A stretch of DNA of 64,000 bases from Galbitalea sp036499165. GTDB lineage: Bacteria; Actinomycetota; Actinomycetes; Actinomycetales; Microbacteriaceae. Positions 54,331 through 63,967 of the stretch are shown in pieces. Within the stretch, counting starts at the first letter, position 1; every line of letters starts with the position of its first letter. The stretch lies in NCBI GenBank assembly GCA_036499165.1, contig DASYEE010000132.1, positions 3,276 through 67,275 on the forward strand. Direction: 5' to 3'. The position numbers and the translations under genes are program-made. The notes under the pieces are model-generated. The model ran no database searches and had not been told where the DNA came from. It saw nothing but the letters and a program-made list of their open reading frames with translations.

Positions 54331-55838
54331 GGCCGGGGAACTCCGACGGGCGCCTCAGCGGGCAGGGTGTGGTCGACCGGAAGGGCCTCCTGGCGACGGA
54401 CGGCCCTGGCGCTGAAGATCAGGGTGCCGAGGAATCCGATCAGCAGTGACACCAGGACACCGAGGTTTGCGTAGGCCCAGGCGTCGTGGAACTTCGTGCC
54501 ACCCAGCGACAGGATGTAGCCCTGCCAGTTCAGCCAGTCCGGGGTGCCGTACGTGTTCGTGACGAGACCCCAGCCGAGCCCCGTTCCGAGGACAACGAGG
54601 ATGATCGCGAGCGGACGAACATTGCCGTAGCGACCCTTCGGGTCATACAGGTCGCGCTCGCTGTAGTCCTTACGGCGCAGGAGAATGTCCGCGATCATGA
54701 TGCCAGCCCACGCGGCCACAGGCACGCCCAGCGTGACCAGGAACGCCTCGAAGGGTGCGATGAAGCTCGACGCGTAGAACACGACGTAGATGGCACCGAT
54801 GACCATGACGACTCCGTCGATTCCCGCTGCGGCGGGGCGAGGGATGCGGATGCCCGCACTCAACAGTGCGAGTCCCGACGAGTAGATGTCGAGCACTGCT
54901 CCACCGACGAGCCCCAGAATGGCGACGATCGCAAACGGCACCAGGAACCAGACGGGCAGGATCGAGGTCAGTGCGCCGATCGGATCCGCACCAATTGCCG
55001 CCGAAAGCTTGGTCGACGACCCCGCGAGCAGCAGGCCGAAGATGACGAGAACGACCGGGGCAAGCGCCGCGCCGAAGGTCGTCCAGCCGATGACACCGCC
55101 GCTTCCCGTCTTTCGCGGCAGGTACCGGGAGTAATCGGCGGCGGCGTTCACCCAGCCCAGGCCAAACCCGGTCATGACGAAGACGAGAGCCCCGATCAGG
55201 GCCTGTGTGTCACCCGACGGCAGCGAGGAAACCCGCGAGAGGTCGATGTGCGGAAGAGCAAGAACGATGTACACGACGGTCAGGACGCCCGTGATCACCG
55301 TGATCCAGAGCTGCAACTTCATGATCAGGTCGAACCCGATGACGCCGGCTCCGATGATCAGCACGACCACGATGATGAGGGCCACGATCTTCGTCGTGAC
55401 GCCGCCGTTCCAGCCGAGCCGATCAAAGACGGTAGAGGTCGCGAGCACCGCGAGCGCCGTGAGTGCCGTCTCCCATCCGACCGTGAGAATCCACGAGATG
55501 ACTGCTGGCAGCTTGTTACCGTTGACGCCGAACGCAGCGCGACTGAGGACCATGGTCGGCGCAGATCCCCTCTTGCCCGCGATCGCGATGACGCCGCAGA
55601 GGAAGAACGAGATCACGACGCCGATGATGCTGACGATCGTCGCCTGCCAGAACGAGATGCCGAAGCCGAGCACGAACGAGCCGTAGCTGAGGCCCAGCAC
55701 CGACACGTTCGCCGCGAACCACGGCCAGAACAGGCTGCTCGCCTTGCCCTTGCGCTCGGACTCGCTGATGGTGTTGATGCCGTTCAGCTCTATGCCGCCG
55801 CGAGCCGGAGCCTCGGTTGTGGGGGTTGCCACGATCAT
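54327..55838 (-). CDS. NCS1-family nucleobase/cation symporter (cytosine-permease type)
   Basis: The 503-residue protein has about 12 membrane segments and NCS1 features (SLFWPWFAANVSVLGLSYGSF, AADYSRYLPR). It imports a nucleobase, nucleoside or related heterocycle. It is the first gene of the five-gene operon. The ATG at 55838 is close to its GAGG; a GTG at 55832 has better spacing. Confidence 0.9.
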   Translation of the reverse strand: MIVATPTTEAPARGGIELNGINTISESERKGKASSLFWPWFAANVSVLGLSYGSFVLGFGISFWQATIVSIIGVVISFFLCGVIAIAGKRGSAPTMVLSRAAFGVNGNKLPAVISWILTVGWETALTALAVLATSTVFDRLGWNGGVTTKIVALIIVVVLIIGAGVIGFDLIMKLQLWITVITGVLTVVYIVLALPHIDLSRVSSLPSGDTQALIGALVFVMTGFGLGWVNAAADYSRYLPRKTGSGGVIGWTTFGAALAPVVLVIFGLLLAGSSTKLSAAIGADPIGALTSILPVWFLVPFAIVAILGLVGGAVLDIYSSGLALLSAGIRIPRPAAAGIDGVVMVIGAIYVVFYASSFIAPFEAFLVTLGVPVAAWAGIMIADILLRRKDYSERDLYDPKGRYGNVRPLAIILVVLGTGLGWGLVTNTYGTPDWLNWQGYILSLGGTKFHDAWAYANLGVLVSLLIGFLGTLIFSARAVRRQEALPVDHTLPAEAPVGVPRP

Positions 55839-55953
55839 CCTCGTTTCGTTGCACTGCCGTTCAGGAGCACCGCCGTCAGGAGCGCTGCACCTGTTCAGAC
55901 CTGTTCAGTCCGTACGGAGAAACTACTGCGAGCCGCGCAACGCCGTCAAGAAG

Positions 55954-56841
55954 TTATTTCACGGCTCCTGCGGTCATGCCGCCGATCAGGTGCTTCTCGA
56001 TGAGCGCGAACAGGATGACCACGGGCACGATCGCGATCAGCGAAGCCGCGAACATCTGCGACCAGTTCTGCTGGTAGGCCGTGACGTAGGAGTTGATGCC
56101 CACGGTCAACGGCTTCAGCGAGTCATCCTGGATCAGGGTGAGAGCGACGACATATTCGTTCCAGGCCGCGATGAACGTGAAGGTGACGGCGGTCACGACA
56201 CCGGGAAGCGTCAGCGGAAGCATGATCCGGATCATCGTCCCAAAGCGGCCGGCACCGTCGATCGACGCCGCCTCCTCGATTTCCCGCGGGATCGCCCCGA
56301 AGAAGCCCTGGAGTATCCACAGCGCGAACGCGATGTTGAAGGCGGAGTCCGTGAGGATCAGCGCGCCATAGGAGTTGATGAGTCCGAGATCGTAGAACTC
56401 GCGATAGATGCCCACGACGAGGCTCGTCGGTGCAAACATCTGCGTGATCACGATGAGGCTGAGGAACGCGAGCCGTCCACGGAACGAGAACCGAGCCGTG
56501 AAATATGCGGCAGGAATCGCCACCAGGATGACGATGATCGTCGACGAGATCGCCACGATCAGCGAGGTCTTCAGCCAGTTCTGGAATGCCGGATCAGTGA
56601 TGACCTGCACGAACGCCTGCCCAGTCCACGTCTTCGGAAAGAAGGTCGGCGGGGTCGCGAGAACCTCGCCCGCTGGACGCAGCGCATCCAGCAGCATCAC
56701 GAGGTATGGCGCGATGAAGACGATGACGACAACAAGCCCGGCGACAGGAAGCACCCACCGGCGAGCGCCGTTCCAGCCCCTCTTCGGTCGGCGAATCCCT
56801 GTTGTTGGTTGAGCCTGTCGAAACCCGCCTGCCGCGCTCAC
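55954..56841 (-). CDS. Sugar ABC transporter permease (MalG type)
   Basis: The 295-residue protein has six membrane segments and the EAA loop (EEAASIDGAGRFGTMIRIMLPL). Its GTG at 56841 overlaps the stop of the upstream permease (GTGA). Residues 5-14 (GFRQAQPTT region) are encoded by a TTGAGCCTGTCGAAACC dispersed repeat, so the repeat has been absorbed into the N-terminus. Confidence 0.9.
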   Translation of the reverse strand: MSAAGGFRQAQPTTGIRRPKRGWNGARRWVLPVAGLVVVIVFIAPYLVMLLDALRPAGEVLATPPTFFPKTWTGQAFVQVITDPAFQNWLKTSLIVAISSTIIVILVAIPAAYFTARFSFRGRLAFLSLIVITQMFAPTSLVVGIYREFYDLGLINSYGALILTDSAFNIAFALWILQGFFGAIPREIEEAASIDGAGRFGTMIRIMLPLTLPGVVTAVTFTFIAAWNEYVVALTLIQDDSLKPLTVGINSYVTAYQQNWSQMFAASLIAIVPVVILFALIEKHLIGGMTAGAVK

Positions 56842-57788
56842 TTCTTCTCCGCCTCTCGCCAGTTCACGAACCGGAGGTAGATGCCGACCGCGATCAGGAT
56901 GATGAACACGTTGAAGATGCCGGCCGCTGCCGACTCGCCGACATCGTGCTGCGCACTCTTGAACGCCAGCTTGTACATGTAGGTGATGAGGGTGTCGTTT
57001 CCGAATCCGGGGTTCGAGCCGTTCAGGATCCAGTTGATCGGGAACGAGTTGAAGACGTAGATCATGTTGAGCACGACGCCGATCAGGATCGCCGGCCGCA
57101 GCAGCGGGAGCGTGATCTGCCGGTAGGTCTGCCACGCGCTCGATCCGTCGATTCTGGCGGCCTCGTAGACGTCCGTCGGGATGGCGTTCAGCCCGGCCAC
57201 GAAGAGATATGCCGTGAACGGAATAGACACGAAGACCCCGACCGCGATCATCGACGGCATCGTGTAGTGCGAGTCACCGAGCCAGTCGATGGGCCTGTGG
57301 ATGATCCCGACCGTGATCAGCGCCTGGTTGATGATGCCGTGGTAGTAGTCGAACATCAGCCGGAACAGCTGGCTCGAGATCACCAACGCCGATGCCCACG
57401 GCACGATGACGGCCCAGCGCACCACCCTGCGACCCCAGAACTCCTTCGAGAGGAATTGCGCGAGCGCCAGGCTGATCAGGATCGTGAGAATCACGACAAG
57501 CGCGACCCAGACGACGGTATTCCACACCACCTGAAGCAGGTCAGGGCTCGTCAGAAAGTTCACGTAGTTCGTGAACCCGGCAGGCCCGAGCCGCAGCCCG
57601 ATGATCGAATACTTGTTGAAGGATGTCGCCACCAGCGTGATGGCCGGATAGACCACCACCCCGAGGATGAGCACGAGCGCCGGCGCCAGCCACAGCAGCG
57701 CCTCGAGAAGCGAGGCGGTACCGGGTGCCCGGCGGCGGCGCCGGGACCGGCGCGTCACCGCTACCGGTCCCGGCGTCACACTAGCCAT
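56838..57788 (-). CDS. Sugar ABC transporter permease (MalF type)
   Basis: The 316-residue protein has a basic N-terminus, six membrane segments and the EAA loop (YEAARIDGSSAWQTYRQITLPLL). It pairs with the MalG-type subunit downstream and the binding protein upstream. No ATPase gene is in the operon. Confidence 0.92.
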   Translation of the reverse strand: MASVTPGPVAVTRRSRRRRRAPGTASLLEALLWLAPALVLILGVVVYPAITLVATSFNKYSIIGLRLGPAGFTNYVNFLTSPDLLQVVWNTVVWVALVVILTILISLALAQFLSKEFWGRRVVRWAVIVPWASALVISSQLFRLMFDYYHGIINQALITVGIIHRPIDWLGDSHYTMPSMIAVGVFVSIPFTAYLFVAGLNAIPTDVYEAARIDGSSAWQTYRQITLPLLRPAILIGVVLNMIYVFNSFPINWILNGSNPGFGNDTLITYMYKLAFKSAQHDVGESAAAGIFNVFIILIAVGIYLRFVNWREAEKK

Positions 57789-57793
57789 GCTTG

Positions 57794-59056
57794 CTATTTT
57801 CCAGCTTCTGCCTGCGCCTGCAGGTCATCCAGGAACTTCTTCGGGTCACCGTTCGGTGCAACCGCGAGCCCGATGTTCTGCTTGATCGTGAGCGCGATCT
57901 TGTCCCACTCCGGGTCATCCGTCGGCGTGAGGTGGATGTTCGGCAGCGTGTCGAGGTAAACCTTCAGGCTCGTGTTGCTGGCGAACTCCTTGAGGCCCGA
58001 CTGGGTGACGGGCAGGAAGCCCTCCGCCTTGATCCAGGTGTTGATCTCGGAAGGCGAGTAATAGAGCTTGTAGAAGGCCTTCACAGCCGCCTCGTTGCCC
58101 GTCTTCTTGAACGACATCAGGTAGTCGGTCACGCCGTAGGTCTGAGCGGCTGCTCCGTCGCCACTCGGCATCGGCGCAATCGCGTACTTGACACTCTTGT
58201 ACTGGGTGTCCAGGGCACCCTGAAGCGGCGAGAAGCCGACGACCATGCCGGCCTTACCCTGCTCGAACAGCGAGAATGCGCCATCCGTGCGGTTGGTGTG
58301 GCCAGGGTTGTTCTGCGTCACCTTGTCGGTCACCGAGAGACTCTTCATGAACTCGAGCGTCTTCACGTTGGCGGCGGAGTTCAGCGTCCACTTGCCATCT
58401 GCCTTGAAGTCACCGCCGTTGTTGAAGAGCCAGATCGCGAACTCGGCCTGGGCCTCCTCCGGCCCGAGCGGCTGGGCGTAGCCGACGTCGCCGCCACCCA
58501 GGGCCGTGACCTTCTTCGCGTCCGCGACGAAGTCATCCCAGGTGGTGGGAGCAGCGGTGATTCCCGCCTTCGAGAACAGGTCTGTGTTGTAGAAGAGGGC
58601 GCGGGCCGATGACAGGTCTGGCATGCCGTAGAACTTGCCCTTGTATGTGCCGCTCTTGACGAACGCCGGGATGATGTCGGCCTTGGTCGCAGCGGGCAGC
58701 ACCTGGTCTGAGTTGTAGAGAAGGCCGTCGGCCGCGTAGCTGGCATAGGCGTTCTCGTTCAGGATGTCCGGGACATCCCCACTCTGGATCATGGTCGACG
58801 ACTGCTGGTCGAGATCATTCCAGTCGATGATCTGCAGGTTGAGCTTGATGCCCGTCTGCTTCTCGTATTTGGCCTTGAACGCGTTCCAGAATTTCGGCGT
58901 CTGGTCTTTGCTGTACTCGGCGATGACGACCTTGATCGACTTCACCGACCCTTTGCCAGAACTTGACGGCGCGCTCGCTCCACAGGAGGCGAGCATGAGG
59001 GATGTGACTGTCGCGGCTGCAGCGACGGCTCCCCACCGCAGGTATTTCTTTTTCAT
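57794..59056 (-). CDS. Sugar ABC transporter substrate-binding lipoprotein
   Basis: The 420-residue protein has a lipoprotein signal with lipobox LASC and a family-1 extracellular solute-binding fold (IIDWNDLDQQSSTMIQSGDVPDIL in character; later KAFYKLYYSP). The ATG at 59056 follows GAGGAAG; an upstream ATG overlaps that Shine-Dalgarno. The sugar is unknown; ROK regulator and nagA nearby make amino sugars one possibility. Confidence 0.92.
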   Translation of the reverse strand: MKKKYLRWGAVAAAATVTSLMLASCGASAPSSSGKGSVKSIKVVIAEYSKDQTPKFWNAFKAKYEKQTGIKLNLQIIDWNDLDQQSSTMIQSGDVPDILNENAYASYAADGLLYNSDQVLPAATKADIIPAFVKSGTYKGKFYGMPDLSSARALFYNTDLFSKAGITAAPTTWDDFVADAKKVTALGGGDVGYAQPLGPEEAQAEFAIWLFNNGGDFKADGKWTLNSAANVKTLEFMKSLSVTDKVTQNNPGHTNRTDGAFSLFEQGKAGMVVGFSPLQGALDTQYKSVKYAIAPMPSGDGAAAQTYGVTDYLMSFKKTGNEAAVKAFYKLYYSPSEINTWIKAEGFLPVTQSGLKEFASNTSLKVYLDTLPNIHLTPTDDPEWDKIALTIKQNIGLAVAPNGDPKKFLDDLQAQAEAGK

Positions 59057-59211
59057 GGACTTCCTCATTCTTGGGGTAGTACCGCGGCTCGTACCAGGGA
59101 TCCAAGTGCGGTGAAGGGATTACCAGTTTCAAGAAGCTTGGTGCCTCACGGCATTTACGTCAAGACCCCTAACAAAACTGCAACGAGGACGAAACATCTG
59201 CCAGAAGCCGT

Positions 59212-59314
59212 TGGTCGAGTAGCAGCGGCTGCGCCCGGCGTTATCGAGACCACACGCACGACGTGGGCTTGGTCTCGATAACGCGGGCTCGCGCCTCGCG
59301 CCGCTACTCGACCA
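59212..59314. repeat. Large imperfect inverted repeat of dispersed-repeat type
   Basis: TGGTCGAGTAGC at 59212 pairs with its complement ending at 59314, and GTTATCGAGACCA ending at 59252 pairs with TGGTCTCGATAAC starting at 59270. It lies between the ROK gene stop and the solute-binding protein promoter. The ends match the array at 37387-37536. Confidence 0.8.
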
Positions 59315-59326
59315 GCGGGGAATCGG

Positions 59327-60538
59327 CTACGAGAAGCCGAGCTGGCGCGAGAGCACGGCGACACCGGCGCCGCGCAGCACGATTTCGTCGCCGAGGGCGG
59401 TGCGCCGCAGCACGAGATCGCCGTGGAACTCGGCCATCGTGCGCTCGCGCAGGGTCTCGATCGTGGCATCCGACAGCGGGCCGTCGATGAGTTCCGGCGG
59501 ACCGCTCAAGACGATCTCGGCCAGGTTCAGCGCGCCGACGACCGGGGCGAGAGCGATCCCCAGGCGCTGGCCTGCGGTGCGCAGGATGTCGTGCCGCTCG
59601 GACTCCGTGGATGCCGCGGCCAGCCGCGCGTCCAGCCGGGGAGCCGCGAGCCACGTCTCGAGGCACCCGCGCTTTCCGCAGCTGCACTCCTCGCCGCCAT
59701 CCGTCCCGACGACGACGTGGCCGATCTCCCCCGCCGCGCCCCTGCTGCCGTAGAGCGGGCTGCCGCCGAGCAGCAGCCCCGCCCCGACTCCGTGGCCGAT
59801 CCGGATCAGCATCATGTCGCCGTCAGCGTCGCCGAAACTGTGCTCGGCCAGCACGGCAGCGTTCGCGTCGTTGACCACGACTGCTGGCACGTCGAAGCGC
59901 TCGGACAGGGCGCCCTGCAGTGGTTCGTCGCTCCAGCCGAGATTGGGGGCGGTGAGGACGACGCCATCGGAGTCGACGACGCCGGGCGACCCGACGCCGA
60001 TCCCGAGAAGGGGCGCGGTTGCCTTCGCCACCAATCGTGCGGCCAGCGAGACGACTTTCGCCGCCGCTTCGTCGCCCGTGCTGCCGGCAAGGGCGACCTC
60101 TGCGCGCTCGAGCACCCGCCCATCGAGGTCGAGCACCGCACCACGGAAGGTCGAGAATTCGCTCAGATCGAGCCCGACGATCTGGAATCGTCCGCGGTCG
60201 ATGTCGATCAGGGTCGCCGGCTTGCCCGGTCCGCCGACCTCGCGAAGCCCCTTCTCGACGATGAGGCCCTCGGCCATCAACCCGGCCACGAGCTCCGAAA
60301 CAGTGACCCGCGTGAGCCCGGTCGAGCGGGCGACATCCGCCCGGCTCTGCTCCCCCGAGCCGTACAGCGTCTGCAGCACGAGGGATCGATTGTGCGCCCT
60401 CGCCTGCTCAGGCAGCACTTTGCTGCTCGGGCGCAGCGCCCGGCTTGTGAAGAAGCCATTCGGGCGCAGCTGGGACTTCGAGCGCGCTGCCGACGCGAGC
60501 GCCTGGTCGACGCGCGGCTCATCCTCGCTTACGCTCAC
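59327..60538 (-). CDS. ROK-family transcriptional regulator
   Basis: The 403-residue protein has an N-terminal wHTH (SRADVARSTGLTRVTVSELVAGL) and a sugar-kinase-like ROK domain with VGSPGVVDSDG and the zinc motif GEECSCGKRGCLET. Such proteins (NagC, XylR types) sense sugars or sugar phosphates. It sits upstream of the sugar ABC operon and probably controls it. Confidence 0.92.
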   Translation of the reverse strand: MSVSEDEPRVDQALASAARSKSQLRPNGFFTSRALRPSSKVLPEQARAHNRSLVLQTLYGSGEQSRADVARSTGLTRVTVSELVAGLMAEGLIVEKGLREVGGPGKPATLIDIDRGRFQIVGLDLSEFSTFRGAVLDLDGRVLERAEVALAGSTGDEAAAKVVSLAARLVAKATAPLLGIGVGSPGVVDSDGVVLTAPNLGWSDEPLQGALSERFDVPAVVVNDANAAVLAEHSFGDADGDMMLIRIGHGVGAGLLLGGSPLYGSRGAAGEIGHVVVGTDGGEECSCGKRGCLETWLAAPRLDARLAAASTESERHDILRTAGQRLGIALAPVVGALNLAEIVLSGPPELIDGPLSDATIETLRERTMAEFHGDLVLRRTALGDEIVLRGAGVAVLSRQLGFS

Positions 60539-60548
60539 GGTGGTTACG

Positions 60549-61826
60549 CTACCGCTCGATGACCCTTCGCTGTGGCCGCTGACGCAGCAGGGCGTCAGAC
60601 ACGATCACCAGCACGATCGCCAGCACGAGGATACCGAGGAACACCCGCGGCAGGGCGGTGAGCCCGAAGCCGGCGAGAACGAGAGATCCGACCAGTGCGC
60701 CGCCGCCGATTCCGACGTTGAATGCTGTCGTGTAGAAAGCGCTCGCGGTATCTCGGATGCGAGCGGGAGCCGCGTGCAGCATCCTGGTCTGGAGCAGCGG
60801 CGGCAGGTTCCCCATCGCAAGGCCCCAGACGAAGAACGCGGTGATCGCCAGCGGCAGCACCGACGGCACGACGGCCAGCACGAAGACGCCGACGACCACC
60901 GCGATCAGTGACAGCATCAGGCCGAACCTCGGACGCTTGCCCAGCCAGAGCGCGACGAGCACCAGCGATACGGCGCCCGCAATGCCATAGGCGAAGAGCG
61001 CCCGGCCGACGTTCGCTTCGCTCAGGCCAACCTCGCGGATCAGATACGGGGCGATGAACGTGTAGAACGTGTACTGCCCGATCATCGTGATCGCGGTGAT
61101 CACACAGACGAACACCACTGCGGTGACCGAGTGGTCGCGACGCGGCACAGCGCTCGTCGCCTCCTCCTCGGTGAGGATCGAGATGCTGCCGGTCGGTGTG
61201 CCGACGACGATGCCGGCCGAGAGATGGTCGACGCGTGGGATGAAGCGGTAGACGAATGCCGCCCCGACGAGCGCGAGCCCTGCAAGGATGCCGAAGCTGA
61301 GGCGCCAGCCGACCGCCGCACCGAGCGCCGTGCCGAGCGGCACGCCGAAGACGAAGGCGAGGGATCCACCGCCCAGCGTGATCGAGACGGCCCGACCGAG
61401 GTGCTCCTTCGGCACGAGATACGCGGTGTACGCGCCGACGACCGACCAGAACACGCCGTGGGCGACTCCTCCGAGGATGCGCGAGATCACAAGCAGCGCG
61501 TAGGTGTACGAGAACGCGGAGAGCAGAGCACTGCCGGCCAGAACGCACAGCACTATGACCACCAGGGCGTGCCGTGGCACCCTGCGCAGCAGGTAGCTGA
61601 GCGGCGTCGACGAGACGACGACGGTGAAAGCGAACACCGAGACGGTCAGGCCGATCTGCGACTCGGTGACGCCAAGATCTGAACTCATCTCGGGCAGGAG
61701 GCCCGTCGGCAGCATCTCGATGGTGACACTGATGAACACCGCCACCGCGAGGGTGATCAGGGCGAAGTAGGGAAACCGCCCGGATGTGCCGGATGAGGGC
61801 GTGCGCGGATTGCGTGGCGAGGCCAT
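60549..61826 (-). CDS. MFS transporter (DHA1-type exporter)
   Basis: The 425-residue protein has 12 membrane segments and typical AraJ/YdhP-like features: FISVTIEMLPTGLLPEMSSDLGV, SRILGGVAHGVFWSVVGAY. Substrate unknown; members export sugars or drugs. It lies 10 bp from the ROK gene on the same strand. Confidence 0.9.
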   Translation of the reverse strand: MASPRNPRTPSSGTSGRFPYFALITLAVAVFISVTIEMLPTGLLPEMSSDLGVTESQIGLTVSVFAFTVVVSSTPLSYLLRRVPRHALVVIVLCVLAGSALLSAFSYTYALLVISRILGGVAHGVFWSVVGAYTAYLVPKEHLGRAVSITLGGGSLAFVFGVPLGTALGAAVGWRLSFGILAGLALVGAAFVYRFIPRVDHLSAGIVVGTPTGSISILTEEEATSAVPRRDHSVTAVVFVCVITAITMIGQYTFYTFIAPYLIREVGLSEANVGRALFAYGIAGAVSLVLVALWLGKRPRFGLMLSLIAVVVGVFVLAVVPSVLPLAITAFFVWGLAMGNLPPLLQTRMLHAAPARIRDTASAFYTTAFNVGIGGGALVGSLVLAGFGLTALPRVFLGILVLAIVLVIVSDALLRQRPQRRVIER

Positions 61827-61936
61827 GTGAACGAGGTTCCGTTCGAGGAGGGGCTGAAGCGTGGCGCCGCTTCGCGGGAGGCCGCGAACCGTGCGGCATC
61901 CTCATCAGCGTACCGCTTGCCCTCTACTCTTGACTC

Positions 61937-62788
61937 GTGGCATCGACTCACTGGATCCTCACCCTCGTCTGCAGGGACCGACCTGGCATCGTGCACGCCA
62001 TCAGCGGCGCCATCGTCACCGCCGAGGGCAACATCACCGAGTCGCAGCAGTTCTCGAGCGCAGACAGCGGAACCTTCTTCATGAGGCTGCAGGTCGAGTC
62101 ATCCATCGACCGCGCGGGTTTCGAGCGCGCGATCGCGTCAGTCACCGAGCGCTATGGCATGACCTGGCAGCTGGATGTCGTCGGTCGCCCTTTGCGCACG
62201 CTCGTCCTCGTCTCCAAGGCCGGTCACTGCCTCAACGACATCCTTTACCGGCAACGCGCCGGGCAGCTGACTGTCGACGTTCCGCTGGTGCTGAGTAACC
62301 ACGACGACCTGCGCCCGCTCGCCGAGTTCTACGGGGTTCCGTTCGAGGCGCATCCTGTGACGACGCCCGGGCAGAAGCTCGCGTTCGAGGACAGGGTGCT
62401 CGAGGTCGTCGAGGAACACGACATCGAACTGGTGGCGCTTGCCCGGTACATGCAGATCCTCTCTCCAGAGCTCTGTGACGCTCTCGCCGGCCGGATCATC
62501 AACATCCACCACTCGTTCCTGCCCGGCTTCAAGGGCGCGAACCCGTACAAGCAGGCGCACGCTCGGGGCGTGAAGCTCATTGGCGCGACGGCGCACTTCG
62601 TGACGAGCGACCTCGACGAAGGCCCGATCGTCGAGCAGAACGTCGTGCGCGTCGATCATTCGCGGACCGCCTCCGAGCTCGTCGCGATCGGGCAGGACGA
62701 GGAGTCACGTACCCTCACCCAGGCCGTCAAGTGGTTTGCCGAGCACCGCGTGCTGCTCGACCAGTCGCGCACCATCATCTTCAAGTAA
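61937..62788 (+). CDS. purU: Formyltetrahydrofolate deformylase
   Basis: The 283-residue protein has an N-terminal ACT domain (WILTLVCRDRPGIVHAISGAI) and a formyl-hydrolase domain with INIHHSFLPGFKGANPY and the catalytic Asp region. It hydrolyses 10-formyl-THF to formate and THF, balancing one-carbon pools with FolD and GlyA. GTG start. Confidence 0.95.
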   Translation: MASTHWILTLVCRDRPGIVHAISGAIVTAEGNITESQQFSSADSGTFFMRLQVESSIDRAGFERAIASVTERYGMTWQLDVVGRPLRTLVLVSKAGHCLNDILYRQRAGQLTVDVPLVLSNHDDLRPLAEFYGVPFEAHPVTTPGQKLAFEDRVLEVVEEHDIELVALARYMQILSPELCDALAGRIINIHHSFLPGFKGANPYKQAHARGVKLIGATAHFVTSDLDEGPIVEQNVVRVDHSRTASELVAIGQDEESRTLTQAVKWFAEHRVLLDQSRTIIFK

Positions 62789-62811
62789 ACGATCGAGGAG
62801 GCTTCCGCACC

Positions 62812-63942
62812 GTGACCATCCTCTTTGCAGGCGCTCGCAAGCTCGACGCCAACGGCCAGGTCGACGACTTCTGGATGCTCGTCGACGGTGACACGATCGC
62901 CGCGGTCGGCACGGGGCAGCGCCCGATCGCCGACGAGGTTGTCGACGTTGGAGGGCACTGGCTGACCCCGGGATTCATCGACCTGCACTCGCACGGCGCG
63001 GGCGGGTATGCGTACGACGACGGCGAGGAATCGATCCGCGCGGGAGTTGCGACCCATCACGAACACGGGACCACTCGAACCCTCATCAGCCTGGTCGCGA
63101 ACCCCATCGAGAAGCTCGAGGAGAGCCTGCGCTCGATCGCGAGCCTGGCCGCATCCGATCCGCTGATTCTCGGGGCGCACCTCGAGGGGCCGTTCCTCTC
63201 GACCGGTCAGCCAGGCGCCCACAACCCGCGCTTCCTGCTCGAACCGCAGCCCGCAGAGCTCGACCGGCTGCTCGATGCCGCCCACGGGACCCTGCGCCAG
63301 GTAACGCTGGCCCCCGAGCTGCCGAACGCGTTCGACCTCATCGAGGTCCTGGTCGAAGACGAGATCGTGGTCGCGGTGGGGCACACCGATGCGGACTTCG
63401 AGACGACACGGCGGGCGTTCGACGCGGGAGCGCGACTGCTGACCCACGTCTTCAACGCGATGCCGGGAATCCATCACCGCGTTCCCGGGCCCGTGATCGC
63501 GGCGTTCGAGGATTCGCGGGTGACACTCGAGCTGATCCTGGACGGGATTCACGTGCATCCGGATGTCGCGGCTCTCGTCTTCCGGTCCGCGCCCTCGCGC
63601 GTCGCCCTCGTCACGGACGCGATGGCCGCGGCGGGCTCCGTCGACGGCGACTACCAGCTCGGGTCGCTGGCGGTGACGGTTGCCGACGGACTGGCTGTGC
63701 TGCGCGGAACGTCGACGATCGCGGGCTCGACCCTCACGCAGGACGTCGCACTGGCGCTCGCGATCGAGCGGCTCGGGCTCTCACCCGCCGACGCCGTTGC
63801 CGCCGTGACGCGCACCCCGGCTCGCGTGCTCGGGATGGACGCTCGGCACGGCCTCCTCGCGCCAGGCTATGTCGCCGACGCGGTCATCCTCACGCACGAC
63901 TGGCAGGTCACCCAGGTCTGGGCCAACGGCTCCCCCCTCTAA
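62812..63942 (+). CDS. nagA: N-acetylglucosamine-6-phosphate deacetylase
   Basis: The 376-residue amidohydrolase shows FIDLHSHGAGGYAYDD, HLEGPFLS and VTDAMAAAG motifs of NagA. It removes acetate from GlcNAc-6-P for catabolism or wall recycling. The GTG at 62812 follows GAGGAGG; the longer frame overlaps purU and is rejected. nagB is not in the window. Confidence 0.94.
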   Translation: MTILFAGARKLDANGQVDDFWMLVDGDTIAAVGTGQRPIADEVVDVGGHWLTPGFIDLHSHGAGGYAYDDGEESIRAGVATHHEHGTTRTLISLVANPIEKLEESLRSIASLAASDPLILGAHLEGPFLSTGQPGAHNPRFLLEPQPAELDRLLDAAHGTLRQVTLAPELPNAFDLIEVLVEDEIVVAVGHTDADFETTRRAFDAGARLLTHVFNAMPGIHHRVPGPVIAAFEDSRVTLELILDGIHVHPDVAALVFRSAPSRVALVTDAMAAAGSVDGDYQLGSLAVTVADGLAVLRGTSTIAGSTLTQDVALALAIERLGLSPADAVAAVTRTPARVLGMDARHGLLAPGYVADAVILTHDWQVTQVWANGSPL

Positions 63943-63967
63943 CACCCCGCCATCTCTCTGGTGCCTT

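Noticed and set aside
54486..56003. Long highly charged plus-strand frame
   Set aside because: Complement of the NCS1 permease gene; Arg/Asp-rich composition mirrors membrane-segment codons.
60595..61905. Long minus-strand frame in another phase
   Set aside because: Overlaps the MFS transporter, which has full family features; the alternative is Arg-rich with no domain.
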